Made by a program: the position numbers and the translations under genes
Shown here: positions 34,124 to 42,800 of the stretch, one piece after another
Layout: the number at the start of each line of letters is the position of its first letter
Position numbering within the stretch: the stretch's first letter is position 1
Origin: an uncultured Lachnospiraceae bacterium
GTDB taxonomy: Bacteria > Bacillota > Clostridia > Lachnospirales > Lachnospiraceae
DNA length: 52,305 bases
Direction: 5' to 3'
Assembly: GCA_947173945.1 (NCBI GenBank)
Contig: CAMWGV010000013.1
Location: forward strand, 1-52,305
The notes under the pieces: generated by a model
Seen by the model: the letters and a program-made list of their open reading frames with translations, nothing else
Told to the model about the DNA's origin: nothing
Databases searched by the model: none

Positions 34124-34794
34124 TACATATGGCAACTGCAAATCGATTTTTCAGACTTTGCGGAATAGAAGATGACGTATATAAAAATGATTTTATAATA
34201 GGAAGTATAGCACCGGATGTAAAAAGGGGTAACGATAAAAAAATAAGCCACTTTTGGTCTGACTATGCAATGGGCAGCTTCGTGAGAAGACCGGAGCTAA
34301 AGGATTTTACTGTAAAATATGGTGAAAGGCTGTCGGAACCGTATGTCTTTGGCTTTTATTGCCATCTGCTGTTGGATGTACGCTTTTTGGACGTATACTG
34401 GAAACAGCATTTTCAGTTTTTTGACGAAAATATGCATCCGGAAGCAGTATATGATAAAGTTAAGTTTGTAAAGCTTGATGATAAAGATATATATGACAGG
34501 AACATCTTCTTTTCTCCCCAACTTTATTATGGTGATTATAATAGAATGAACCGTTACTACATTGAAAAATATGAAGTGATGCATATTAAGCCGAATGCCC
34601 CCTCATCTGTTATTGATGAGGTAAATCCTGTTGCTGAAATCGAGACAATAGGACAAATGCTTGACAATGCATTTTTGAAAAATGAGGAAAGTGATGAAGA
34701 ACCAAAAGTATTTTGTAAAACTGACCTTGACGAGCTTATAGAGTCAACTGCAGAAATTATTGCGGAAATTTACTATAATGATATTAAAAAATAA
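34108..34794 (+). CDS. Zinc-dependent phospholipase C-like protein
   Basis: The 228-residue protein belongs by pattern to the bacterial 'zinc-dependent phospholipase C' group, which begins M-P-G-Y-V-I-H. Putative metal ligands are H7, the D in I-A-P-D, H in K-K-I-S-H-F and H in F-G-F-Y-C-H-L-L-L-D. There is no signal peptide, so it acts inside the cell or is anchored. Substrate is unknown; such proteins are widespread and uncharacterised. It overlaps the flavodoxin-like gene by 16 bases. Confidence 0.75.
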   Translation: MPGYVIHMATANRFFRLCGIEDDVYKNDFIIGSIAPDVKRGNDKKISHFWSDYAMGSFVRRPELKDFTVKYGERLSEPYVFGFYCHLLLDVRFLDVYWKQHFQFFDENMHPEAVYDKVKFVKLDDKDIYDRNIFFSPQLYYGDYNRMNRYYIEKYEVMHIKPNAPSSVIDEVNPVAEIETIGQMLDNAFLKNEESDEEPKVFCKTDLDELIESTAEIIAEIYYNDIKK

Positions 34795-34953
34795 AGTATC
34801 TTAAAATACGTTTCTTCATATCAAAATGTAAATTTTCTTTTCTACATAATAAAAAATAAAGCATAATCGAATAAGGAATCCAAATTAAGTTAAAAATTAC
34901 AAGAATATAACAGTTTTTTCACAATTCGCTTTTATACTGATGGATGAATAGGG

Positions 34954-34982
34954 TTGTATTTAAATTCCAATTTTGGTATAAT
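34954..34982 (+). promoter_or_regulatory. Sigma-A promoter (extended -10) for the class A PBP gene
   Basis: TTGTAT (34954-34959), a 17-base spacer and TATAAT (34977-34982) preceded by TGG give a consensus extended -10. Transcription would start near 34989, which excludes the in-frame ATG at 34988 as the start of the PBP gene and leaves a leader of about 38 bases. Confidence 0.78.
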
Positions 34983-35026
34983 TTCATGTGATTGAGTTTA
35001 CTTATTGTAGGAAAAGGAGGATTTCC

Positions 35027-37957
35027 ATGGGATATGCGAAACAGGAGACTGCGAAAAAGCAGAGAAAGCTGGTCTCCAAGGCACAGAGAAATCAAAGAAA
35101 AATACTCGTTAATGTTTTTAAAATAATTCTTGTATCATTTGTAACAGTTATTATAGCAGGGGCAGGAGCAGCGTTTGGGGCAATGAAGGGAATACTCGAT
35201 AATGCACCAAGTGTTGATGAGATAAACATAGTTCCGAAAGGCTTTAAAACTGTGGTATATGATCAGGATGGAAAGGTTAAAAACGAGATTTCAACTATAA
35301 ATTCGAACCGAGTATATGTTTATTATGATGAGATACCTCAGGACTGGATAAATGCTTATGTGGCTATTGAGGATCAGCGTTTCTGGGAACACAATGGTAT
35401 TGATGTAAAGGGTATATTCAGAGCTGCATATCATGGTGTAAGTACAGGAGATTTTAATCAGGGTGCAAGTACAATAACCCAGCAGCTTATAAAAAACCAT
35501 GTATTCAATGTAGGTATGGATGAAAATTCATTTATGGATAAGCTTGAGAGAAAGATACAGGAGCAGTATCTTGCACTTGAGCTTGAAAAAAAATACAGCA
35601 AGGAGTCCATACTTGAGTATTATCTGAATACTATTTATCTTGGAAGCGGTGTACATGGTATTCAGGCAGCAGCAGAGACTTATTTTAATAAGGATATAGG
35701 AGAACTTACGATTTCTGAAATAGCGGTTATTGCAGGTATCACAAAAAATCCTTATGCATATGACCCGACATTGTTTCCTGAGGATAATGCACACAGACGT
35801 GAGGATGTGCTGGACAAGATGCTTGAACTTGGTTATATTACCCAGCCTCAGTACGATCAGGCAATGGCTGATGACGTGTATGCGAGAATAGAAGAGGTCG
35901 AGCGTATACAGGAGGAAAGTAAGTCTGTTAACTCATATTATACAGATGCCCTGCTGGATGCTCTTGAAAAGGATTTTGTGGAGATTTATGGCTGTTCCAG
36001 AGCAGAGGCATCCATGATGGTATTCACAGGTGGGTATTCGATATATTCTGTTCAGGATGATGATATACAGAGTATATGTGACAAACGACTGAATGATACA
36101 GAGTATTTTTATGAGGGTACCAGTGTAGGACTTTCGTATGCGCTGACTCTTATGGATAAAAATAAGGAGCCAATTAATTTTAGTTTGGAAAATCTTCTTT
36201 CCTATTACAAAGAGCTGACAGGAAATTCTAAATACAATAATATATATCCAGATGAAACTTCGGCACGTGCTGCGGCGGATCAATTTAAGGAAGCCATGCT
36301 TGAAAAAACAGGTGCGACCTTCCATTCTGAGATGTTTCAGGCAACGCCTCAGCCACAGTTTACAATGACAATCATTGACCAGCATACAGGCTATGTTAAG
36401 GCAATTGTAGGTGGCCGTGGAGAAAAAACGGTAGACCGTGGTCTTAACAGGGCAACTGATTCAAGACGTCAGGCTGGTTCGACTTTTAAGATACTTGCGG
36501 CATATACCCCTTATATTGATGCCTGCGGAGGTTCTCTTGCGTCTCCGTTTTTGGACGAGGAGTATTATTACACGAATGGTATCAAGGTAAGTAATTATTG
36601 GGGAGGAGAATATAGAGGTTATAACAGCGTAAGAAAGGCAATTGAGGATTCCATGAACGTTATTGCGGTTAAGGCAATAACTGAGGCCACACCTGAGGTT
36701 GCATTTAAGTATCTTCTGGATTATGGATTTACAACTCTTGTGGAGGAGGAAACCGGTTCGGATGGTGTTGTTTACTCTGATATCAATCAGTCAACAGCAC
36801 TTGGAGGTCTTACCTATGGTATTACAAATCTTGAGATTACTGCTGCATATGCCACAATCGCAAATGGTGGTGTTTACAACAAACCGGTATTTTACTCAAA
36901 GGTTATTGACCATGAGGGAAATGTTGTTATAGATAACACAACACCTACATCCCATGTAGTTATGAAGCCGACAACGGCATGGTTGCTTATTGAAGCAATG
37001 AGAACAACACTTACGGTTGGAACCGGTAACATGGCACATCTGAGGTCAGGAGTTTCCTGTGCAGGTAAGACAGGTACAACATCAAGTAACTATGACCTTT
37101 GGTTTTGCGGGATGACTCCATACTATACAGGAGCTGTATGGATGGGCTGTGATTCAAATATGGACCTTGCAAGATATGGAACATCTGCTCCAAAATGTAT
37201 GTGGAGAGATGTAATGGATGACATAGCGGCACTTGAGGGACAGGATACATCAAAGATTATTATGGCAAGACCGGATGGTATTGGTTCCATAACCCTTTGC
37301 CAGATTACAGGTGACCTTCCAAGAGAAGGCTGTCCGACATTTTCCGATTATTGTGCAGTCGGAACCTTCCAGGGTGGTTCCTGTCAGGGACATGAAGAGG
37401 TTAAGATATGTAAGGAATCAAAGATGGTGGCAACAAATGCATGTCCTGATACAATTTCTTTTGTAGTCAAGGTTAATGAAAAGACAAACAAGAAGGAATT
37501 TGTAGGAGATGGATATAAGGATTATCCATATACAGAGGATGTATGTACGTTGCACCCTGAGGAGGCTGAAAAGGTTCAGATAACCGCAACTGCCGGAGAG
37601 GGTGGAACCATATCTGCTTCTGCATCCGTGGAAATAGGCTCAAGTGTAACATTCTTCATTACACCATATGATGGTTACGTGATAGATGATGTTAAGGTAA
37701 ACGGAAAGAGTGTTGGTGCAGTTTCGTCATACACCTTTAAGAAGATAAAGAAGGATGCAAAGATACATGCAACCTTCCGAAAGAAGGGCGGCCCGTCCAA
37801 CCCACCGTCGGAGGAACCAACAAAAACGGAGAAACCGACAAAAACGGAGAAACCAACAAAAACGGAGAAACCAACGACTTCGGAAGATCCACCGTCAACA
37901 GATCCACCGACTTCGGAGGATCCACCGTCAACAGACCCACCGTCTTCGGATGAGTAA
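35027..37957 (+). CDS. Class A penicillin-binding protein with C-terminal repeat domain and Pro-rich tail
   Basis: The 976-residue bifunctional peptidoglycan synthase has a basic N-terminus and one membrane helix (about 26-50 of this form). A GT51 glycosyltransferase follows, with E115 in E-D-Q-R-F-W-E-H. The transpeptidase carries S485-T-F-K, S542-M-N and K681-T-G. Beyond the enzyme, residues about 849-921 form a beta domain like the InlB-type bacterial repeat (G-G-T-I-S-A, Y-D-G-Y-V-I-D-D-V-K-V-N-G, Y-T-F), then a low-complexity tail with three K-T-E-K-P-T units and two S-E-D-P-P-S-T-D-P-P repeats. The start at 35027 has AAAGGAGG six bases upstream. It is a pbp1A-like gene (ponA). Confidence 0.93.
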   Translation: MGYAKQETAKKQRKLVSKAQRNQRKILVNVFKIILVSFVTVIIAGAGAAFGAMKGILDNAPSVDEINIVPKGFKTVVYDQDGKVKNEISTINSNRVYVYYDEIPQDWINAYVAIEDQRFWEHNGIDVKGIFRAAYHGVSTGDFNQGASTITQQLIKNHVFNVGMDENSFMDKLERKIQEQYLALELEKKYSKESILEYYLNTIYLGSGVHGIQAAAETYFNKDIGELTISEIAVIAGITKNPYAYDPTLFPEDNAHRREDVLDKMLELGYITQPQYDQAMADDVYARIEEVERIQEESKSVNSYYTDALLDALEKDFVEIYGCSRAEASMMVFTGGYSIYSVQDDDIQSICDKRLNDTEYFYEGTSVGLSYALTLMDKNKEPINFSLENLLSYYKELTGNSKYNNIYPDETSARAAADQFKEAMLEKTGATFHSEMFQATPQPQFTMTIIDQHTGYVKAIVGGRGEKTVDRGLNRATDSRRQAGSTFKILAAYTPYIDACGGSLASPFLDEEYYYTNGIKVSNYWGGEYRGYNSVRKAIEDSMNVIAVKAITEATPEVAFKYLLDYGFTTLVEEETGSDGVVYSDINQSTALGGLTYGITNLEITAAYATIANGGVYNKPVFYSKVIDHEGNVVIDNTTPTSHVVMKPTTAWLLIEAMRTTLTVGTGNMAHLRSGVSCAGKTGTTSSNYDLWFCGMTPYYTGAVWMGCDSNMDLARYGTSAPKCMWRDVMDDIAALEGQDTSKIIMARPDGIGSITLCQITGDLPREGCPTFSDYCAVGTFQGGSCQGHEEVKICKESKMVATNACPDTISFVVKVNEKTNKKEFVGDGYKDYPYTEDVCTLHPEEAEKVQITATAGEGGTISASASVEIGSSVTFFITPYDGYVIDDVKVNGKSVGAVSSYTFKKIKKDAKIHATFRKKGGPSNPPSEEPTKTEKPTKTEKPTKTEKPTTSEDPPSTDPPTSEDPPSTDPPSSDE
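37823..37876 (+). repeat. Three tandem 18-bp units coding K-T-E-K-P-T
   Basis: The 18-bp unit AAAACGGAGAAACC(G/A)AC(A/G) occurs three times (37823-37840, 37841-37858, 37859-37876) within the PBP tail, with one or two base changes between copies. Two 33-bp units (about 37880-37912 and 37913-37945) follow. Such arrays can change copy number by slippage. Confidence 0.8.
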
Positions 37958-37986
37958 AACCGAAAATTTATAATCAGAAATAAGTT

Positions 37987-38023
37987 AAGGGACATACCCA
38001 TATTGAGTATGTCCCTTTTTCTT
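37987..38023 (+). terminator. Terminator after the class A PBP gene
   Basis: AAGGGACATAC (37987-37997) and GTATGTCCCTT (38007-38017) form an 11-bp stem with a 9-base loop, followed by T5-C-T3. It separates the PBP gene from the convergent spoVA operon. Confidence 0.88.
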
Positions 38024-38050
38024 TGACGCGAAAATGATTTCCTGTCAAAG
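38021..38050. repeat. Inverted repeat overlapping the PBP terminator tail
   Basis: CTTTGAC (38021-38027) and GTCAAAG (38044-38050) form a 7-bp stem with a 16-base loop, directly after the terminator. No T run follows on either strand. Its function is unknown. Confidence 0.3.
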
Positions 38051-38119
38051 AAAATCTATATAAAAAGCATATGCTTGCAAGATAAACACTTACAATTTAA
38101 GCTTTCCTATAGCTTGAAA

Positions 38120-38479
38120 TTAATTTTTGGTCATCTTAGGTGAGAAAATAAGAGATGCAAAGTAGGAAATAATCAGTGCTGCTGAAGTTCCTACTGCTGC
38201 CATTGTGAAGCCACCTCTGAAAAGACCTATAAATCCATCGCTGTCTACGGCTTCTTTTATACCTTTCCAGAGATTGTAACCAAATCCGGTAAGTGGCACT
38301 GATGCACCGGCACCGGCAAATTCAAGGAATGGTTCATAGAGTCCCACTGCACCTAAAATTGCACCTGTACATACAAGTATAACCATTACCCTGCCGGGCA
38401 TAAGTTTGGTTGTATCCATTAATATCTGGGCAAGTATACAAATGACTCCGCCTATGATAAATGCCTTTATATAATCCAT
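38120..38479 (-). CDS. spoVAE: Stage V sporulation protein AE
   Basis: The 119-residue membrane protein has about four helices and the SpoVAE/AC-type signature P-L-T-G-F-G-Y-N-L. SpoVA proteins form the channel that imports dipicolinic acid into the forespore and releases it at germination. It is the last gene of the reverse-strand spoVA operon (30 bases after spoVAD). No clear terminator follows on its strand; a weak AAGCT/AGCTT hairpin lies just after the stop. Confidence 0.93.
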   Translation of the reverse strand: MDYIKAFIIGGVICILAQILMDTTKLMPGRVMVILVCTGAILGAVGLYEPFLEFAGAGASVPLTGFGYNLWKGIKEAVDSDGFIGLFRGGFTMAAVGTSAALIISYFASLIFSPKMTKN

Positions 38480-38509
38480 TCTATTTCTCCTTTCAGCAGT
38501 TATTATTGT

Positions 38510-39541
38510 TTAGTTTTGTTCTATTACAAGAGCGTGGGCGATTCCGGGTATCGTTTGCCCCTCGTTATAACTTACGGTTGAAAGCAAGGCACCGGTAGGA
38601 ACAAATAATATTCTTTTCCACGTGTGCTGTTTCAGGTTGTGAAGAATGTAGCCCGCCAAGGTGACAGCAGCACATCCACAGCCGCTGCCGCCGCTATGAG
38701 TGTCCTGACGTTCATTGCTGTATATATTTACACCACAGTCCATGTGCTGCTTACTGATATCGTGGCCATTGTCATTTAAAAGCTTTACAACGATTTCACT
38801 TCCGACTTTTCCTAAGTCGCCTGTTATGATCTTGTCAAATTGAGTTGCCTTCATATCCAAATCCTCCAGACACTGGTATATTGTGTCTGCAGCTGCAGGA
38901 GCCATACAGGCACCCATGTTCATGCTGTCCCTCACACCGTAATCAACTATTTTTCCGGTTGTTATAGATGTTATACGGGGATATTGAAGCATCGGTGTTT
39001 CCTGGCTTGTCTGGCTCACAACAAAGGCTCCGCTTCCCGTTACTGTCCATGTTGCACTTAAAGGACGCTGATTTCCGTATTCGAGAGGAAAACGGAACTG
39101 CTTTTCGGCACCGCCATAGTGACTGCTTGTAACGGCAATCACATTTTCCGCATAGCCTCCTGCCACTGTCATGGCTGCAAGGGAAAGAGCTTCACCGCTT
39201 GTTGAACAGGCACCATAAAGACCAAACAGGGGAATGTTAAAGTCCTTTAAACCAAATGTAGTACCGATTAATTGTCCAAGAAGGTCACCGCCAAAAATAT
39301 ACTTTATTTTGCTTTGGTCAAGACCGGATTTTGTGATTGCTGTGGAAACTGCACGACGAACCATTTCTGATTCACCAAGCTCCCATGAATCCTGTCCAAA
39401 GGCGGGGTCTGTCTCAATCTGGTCAAAAAATGAGCCCAGAGGTCCCTGTCCCTCCATTTCACCTACAATAGATGCCTGACTGATAATGACAGGAGGATTA
39501 TCAAATACAATACTTTGCTTTCCAACTGATTGATTTTTCAT
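38510..39541 (-). CDS. spoVAD: Stage V sporulation protein AD
   Basis: The 343-residue cytosolic protein has a thiolase-like fold and binds dipicolinic acid in Bacillus. Characteristic parts are Y-G-A-C-S-T-S-G-E (nucleophile-elbow region), T-G-S-G-A-F-V-V and a Gly-rich G-G-S-G-C-G-C-A-A. The start at 39541 is preferred because GGAGG lies 7 bases upstream; the ATG at 39547 is only 1 base from it. It follows spoVAC by 11 bases. Confidence 0.96.
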   Translation of the reverse strand: MKNQSVGKQSIVFDNPPVIISQASIVGEMEGQGPLGSFFDQIETDPAFGQDSWELGESEMVRRAVSTAITKSGLDQSKIKYIFGGDLLGQLIGTTFGLKDFNIPLFGLYGACSTSGEALSLAAMTVAGGYAENVIAVTSSHYGGAEKQFRFPLEYGNQRPLSATWTVTGSGAFVVSQTSQETPMLQYPRITSITTGKIVDYGVRDSMNMGACMAPAAADTIYQCLEDLDMKATQFDKIITGDLGKVGSEIVVKLLNDNGHDISKQHMDCGVNIYSNERQDTHSGGSGCGCAAVTLAGYILHNLKQHTWKRILFVPTGALLSTVSYNEGQTIPGIAHALVIEQN

Positions 39542-39552
39542 ATTCATTCCTC

Positions 39553-40014
39553 CTATATTATCCCTATTATTTTAATAAACCAGTAAACAAATCCAAGAAC
39601 AAAGCTTGTTATTATTCCAAAAAGAATAACGGGACCGGCTATGGTAAATACTTTTACACCTTTTCCGAAAACCTCACCCTCTTTTTGGTACTCAATGGTA
39701 GGAGAAGCTACAGAGTTGGCAAAGCCGGTAATTGGGACTAAGGCACCTGCACCACCATATTTTGCTATTTTTTTATAAAGGTTAAAGCTTGTTAAAAGCA
39801 CACTTATAAGAACAAGTATAAGTGATGTATAGCTTCCTGCATCATCCTTGTTGAATTCAAAGTATGAAGTCATAAAATTATTGATTGCCTGACCTAACAG
39901 ACATATTAGTCCGCCTATCCAAAATGCGTTTAAGCAGTTTTTAAAGCAGTTATGCTTAGGAGTTACGGCATCAACATATTTGTTATATTCCTCATCGTTT
40001 TGTTTTACTTTCAT
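39553..40014 (-). CDS. spoVAC: Stage V sporulation protein AC
   Basis: The 153-residue membrane protein has four or more helices and the motif G-G-A-G-A-L-V-P-I-T-G-F-A-N-S shared with SpoVAE. In Bacillus SpoVAC acts as a mechanosensitive channel for dipicolinic acid release. It has an AGGAGG site and lies third in spoVAA-AB-AC-AD-AE. Confidence 0.96.
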   Translation of the reverse strand: MKVKQNDEEYNKYVDAVTPKHNCFKNCLNAFWIGGLICLLGQAINNFMTSYFEFNKDDAGSYTSLILVLISVLLTSFNLYKKIAKYGGAGALVPITGFANSVASPTIEYQKEGEVFGKGVKVFTIAGPVILFGIITSFVLGFVYWFIKIIGII

Positions 40015-40047
40015 ATATATACCTCCTATTGAATTTTTTTGGCGGAT

Positions 40048-40464
40048 TTATTTAAAAAACATTAGCTGTATTGTTGAACCAAGTGCTTTTCCAAGCGCGG
40101 CAGCGATAAGAACATATGGAAGATATTCTCTTATATTAAGCCTTCTTGAAAGTATTGGGAAAACATTTAATGTTTCTGCGAGGGCTCCGGCAAGACACCC
40201 TGTAAATATTCCGCCAAGCAGGGTGAAAAATACGAAACCAATCGTTCCCAAAGGTGGGCTCAGCTGAAATGTATATACGACATTACCTAAGGTTACTCCT
40301 ATAATTGTAAGTGTTTCTATTTGATAGCTGTATTGGTTAGCTTTATATTTTTCCGTAAGCTTTTCAAAAACTCCAAGAAGAGTTATAAAGGCTACGTATC
40401 CTGCAGAGATTGCTCCCCCTGCAAATCCACAGAACAAAATAAATAAAATGACCTTAATTGACAT
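40048..40464 (-). CDS. spoVAB: Stage V sporulation protein AB
   Basis: The 138-residue membrane protein has about five helices, with the SpoVAB pattern F-A-G-G-A-I-S-A-G-Y-V-A-F and a C-terminal A-A-A-L-G-K-A-L-G. It overlaps spoVAA by 11 bases, so the two are probably co-translated. Confidence 0.92.
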   Translation of the reverse strand: MSIKVILFILFCGFAGGAISAGYVAFITLLGVFEKLTEKYKANQYSYQIETLTIIGVTLGNVVYTFQLSPPLGTIGFVFFTLLGGIFTGCLAGALAETLNVFPILSRRLNIREYLPYVLIAAALGKALGSTIQLMFFK

Positions 40465-41095
40465 CTAAAGTTTCGTTCTTTCTTGAGCTGTCAACAATAA
40501 TACAGGTATTTACATCCTGCTCATACAAACGCATCTGAACCTGAAGGGGAGTGGGATCGTCTGTGCTTTTCGTATTGATTCCGTGATTAAAAAATGTAAT
40601 CATACCTATACAAAGTCCCACGGAATAAGCTACTATGCCGAGGTTAAGACCCAGAGGCAGACTTTCTGCAGTTTCTTTTGTAAATAGTGTGTACAAATTG
40701 TTTAAAAGTTCTATGGAGCCTACATCACAGTTGTAGGACATAATTGAATATGCAGTTCCGAAAAAGGCGAGCACCATGAGTAATATGCTTTTTGCCTTTC
40801 CATTAAATGAAGAAACCGGCTTCAGATTCCGGTAATACACGATGGTTTCCGGACATCCTATGTTGACAACATTCAGCTCTTTGAAGTCTTTGGATATAAT
40901 TTCAATAAGCTTCATTGCAGATATGACAATCTGATCCTGCTCTGTGTTGGTAAGAACTGTTATCAGCATTTTTTCAACCGTGTGGCTTATATCCGGATCT
41001 GAACAGAAAATAGTGGCTATATCACCTATGTGAACCTGTCTTGAGGGTACAAGTGTGCTCTGCTCAAGAGAAATGTAAAGGGTTTTATTTTCCAT
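40454..41095 (-). CDS. spoVAA: Stage V sporulation protein AA
   Basis: The 213-residue protein has a soluble N-terminal part (about 1-100, with L-V-P-S-R-Q-V-H-I-G-D-I-A) and two C-terminal membrane helices (about 104-121 and 150-167). It is first in the spoVA operon, with an AAAGGAAG ribosome site and a candidate sigma-G promoter at 41128-41156. An acidic region and L-D-V-N end the protein. Confidence 0.92.
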   Translation of the reverse strand: MENKTLYISLEQSTLVPSRQVHIGDIATIFCSDPDISHTVEKMLITVLTNTEQDQIVISAMKLIEIISKDFKELNVVNIGCPETIVYYRNLKPVSSFNGKAKSILLMVLAFFGTAYSIMSYNCDVGSIELLNNLYTLFTKETAESLPLGLNLGIVAYSVGLCIGMITFFNHGINTKSTDDPTPLQVQMRLYEQDVNTCIIVDSSRKNETLDVN

Positions 41096-41127
41096 GATAT
41101 TTCTTCCTTTATATTTTAATTTTTCTT

Positions 41128-41156
41128 TAGTATTTCAAATATTCGGAAAAATATGA
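41128..41156 (-). promoter_or_regulatory. Candidate sigma-G promoter of the spoVA operon
   Basis: On the reverse strand TCATA (41156-41152), a 17-base spacer and AATACTA (41134-41128) match the sigma-G consensus (G-H-A-T-R, ~18 bases, CATWMTA) at 4/5 and 6/7 positions. Transcription would start near 41121, giving a ~26-base leader. Known control of spoVA by sigma-G in Bacillus supports this. Confidence 0.55.
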
Positions 41157-41186
41157 GTGATAATGCAATATTAGTAAAATTACAGG

Positions 41187-41215
41187 TTGCATTTTAATTT
41201 TAATAGGTATATATT
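41187..41215 (+). promoter_or_regulatory. Sigma-A promoter for the Mrp/Mbh-like operon
   Basis: TTGCAT (41187-41192), a 17-base spacer and TATATT (41210-41215) lie about 88 bases upstream of the first gene, in the divergent gap with spoVAA. The leader of ~80 bases has no evident riboswitch. Confidence 0.55.
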
Positions 41216-41302
41216 ATAGTGTAGTTTTTTTGTGCGATGTGTATGTTTTTACTCTGAAAAACTATAAAATAAATAGGATTTTACAGGTTAGGAGTGATAA
41301 AG

Positions 41303-41782
41303 ATGCTGTTGTTATTATTTTTAGCGTGGATTATTTTTAATGCAAATATAACTCTTGAAATTGTGATTTTTGGAATTGTGATTACTTTGGTTATATTTGT
41401 TTTTTTATGTAAATATATGGAATACAGCTTAAAAAAGGAAATAATTTTTTACCGGCTTGTTCCATTCATTATCGCATATTTTTTGGTTCTTATCTGGGAG
41501 ATAATAAAGGCAAATGTTGCAATGTTAAGGCTTGTTGTGCTTGATAAGTACGAAAATGAGCCTCAGATAGTCAAGTTCAAGACGGATTTACAGGATGATA
41601 CATGTAGGACAGTTCTTGCAAATTCGATTACACTTACACCCGGAACAATAACAGTTGATGTCAATGAAAATGTATATACGGTTCATTGCTTTGACAAAGA
41701 TATGGCAGATGGTATGGAAGATTCCGTATTTGTCAGTCTGCTCACAAAAATTGAGCGGATAAAGACAGGAAGGGAGAGTTAG
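41303..41782 (+). CDS. mrpE: Na+/H+ antiporter subunit MrpE/MbhA-like
   Basis: The 159-residue protein has two or three N-terminal helices and a soluble C-terminal domain with the MrpE signature N-S-I-T-L-T-P-G-T-I-T-V-D. The start at 41303 has TTAGGAG 8 bases upstream; a GTG at 41294 is too close. First gene of the ten-gene operon. Confidence 0.92.
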   Translation: MLLLLFLAWIIFNANITLEIVIFGIVITLVIFVFLCKYMEYSLKKEIIFYRLVPFIIAYFLVLIWEIIKANVAMLRLVVLDKYENEPQIVKFKTDLQDDTCRTVLANSITLTPGTITVDVNENVYTVHCFDKDMADGMEDSVFVSLLTKIERIKTGRES

Positions 41783-41785
41783 GAT

Positions 41786-42145
41786 ATGATAGATACAGCT
41801 TATAAAATTTTATATGTTGTGGCAATGAGTGTGCTTGCATTCTGTATTTTATTCATACTTATAAGAGCGATTAAGGGACCAAGACTTACAGACCGAATCG
41901 TCTGCTCCAATATGGCAGGGACGGTCATTATAATGATAATAGCAATCCTTTCCCAGTGGATTAAGGAGGATTATCTGGCGGATATATGTATTATATATGC
42001 GTCAATAAGCTTTGTTGCAGTTGTTGTGCTTTACAGAGTTTATACAAACAAATACCGTGTTGTTGATGTGGATAAGCTGGAACCGATAAAGGATAAAGCA
42101 GACGGTGGGATGGAAAAACAAAAAAAAGGTAATGGGAAAAAATGA
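41786..42145 (+). CDS. mrpF: Antiporter subunit MrpF/MbhB-like
   Basis: The 119-residue protein has three helices with the family motif I-K-G-P-R-L-T-D-R-I. It has a longer Lys/Asp-rich C-terminal tail than usual. It lies 3 bases after mrpE. Confidence 0.9.
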   Translation: MIDTAYKILYVVAMSVLAFCILFILIRAIKGPRLTDRIVCSNMAGTVIIMIIAILSQWIKEDYLADICIIYASISFVAVVVLYRVYTNKYRVVDVDKLEPIKDKADGGMEKQKKGNGKK

Positions 42146-42162
42146 TGTAAGGAGGCACGGAC

Positions 42163-42489
42163 ATGGAAGTATTACAGTGGATACGATTTGGTGCAGCGGC
42201 ACTATTTATAGTCTGTGGTATATTAGTTGAAATTATGGCGATAGTCGGTGTTTACCGTTTTAAGTATGTGTTAAACAGGATGCACTGTGCCGCTATGGGA
42301 GATACTTTAGGACTCGATATGGTGCTTATCGGAATAATTATAATATCAGGCTTTACTTATACGTCACTTAAACTGTTAATTACACTGATTATGTTTATGT
42401 TTGCCTCACCTGTGTCATCGCATCTGATTGCTAAAATGGAAATAGAGACAAATAAGGATTTTGATAAGGAATGTGAGGTGAAGAGATAA
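42163..42489 (+). CDS. mrpG: Antiporter subunit MrpG/MbhC-like
   Basis: The 108-residue protein has three helices with the MrpG-type G-V-Y-R-F and the conserved M-G-D-T-L-G motif. It has an AAGGAGG site. Its stop shares a base with the next start (TAATG), so the genes are coupled. Confidence 0.9.
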   Translation: MEVLQWIRFGAAALFIVCGILVEIMAIVGVYRFKYVLNRMHCAAMGDTLGLDMVLIGIIIISGFTYTSLKLLITLIMFMFASPVSSHLIAKMEIETNKDFDKECEVKR

Positions 42490-42800
42490 TGCCTGTATTT
42501 CACATTATACTTCTTGGACTTCTCATAGTTTGCGCAATAGCAGCATGTACGTCACGGAAGCTTATTAATTCAGTTGTTATATTTATGTCATTTTCGCTTG
42601 TAATGTGCGTAATCTGGTTTCTTTTAGAGTCACCTGACCTCGCAATAACGGAGGCAGCGGTAGGTGCAGGAGTGACAAGTATTTTGTTTTTCCTTGTACT
42701 CAGAAAAATCAACGCATTGAATGCCTATGATGCTGATGATGAGGAAGATGAAGATTATAAAAATAAAATAATTGAAAGTGAGAGTGAGAGTCATGAGTAA
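42489..42800 (+). CDS. MbhD-type subunit (MrpA C-terminal part, DUF4040-like)
   Basis: The 103-residue protein has three helices, with S-L-V-M-C-V-I-W-F-L-L-E-S-P-D-L-A-I and T-E-A-A-V-G-A-G, which are found in the part of MrpA that corresponds to archaeal MbhD. In standard bacterial Mrp this is fused to MrpA, so here MrpA is split. The C-terminus is highly acidic. It overlaps the next gene by 8 bases. Confidence 0.88.
   Translation: MPVFHIILLGLLIVCAIAACTSRKLINSVVIFMSFSLVMCVIWFLLESPDLAITEAAVGAGVTSILFFLVLRKINALNAYDADDEEDEDYKNKIIESESESHE

Noticed and set aside
37823-37945. Tandem repeats as a CRISPR-like array
   Set aside because: The units are in frame, without spacers, and encode the Pro/Thr tail of the PBP.
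38097-38119. AAGCTT/AGCTT hairpin as spoVAE terminator
   Set aside because: Only five pairs and no T run on the reverse strand.
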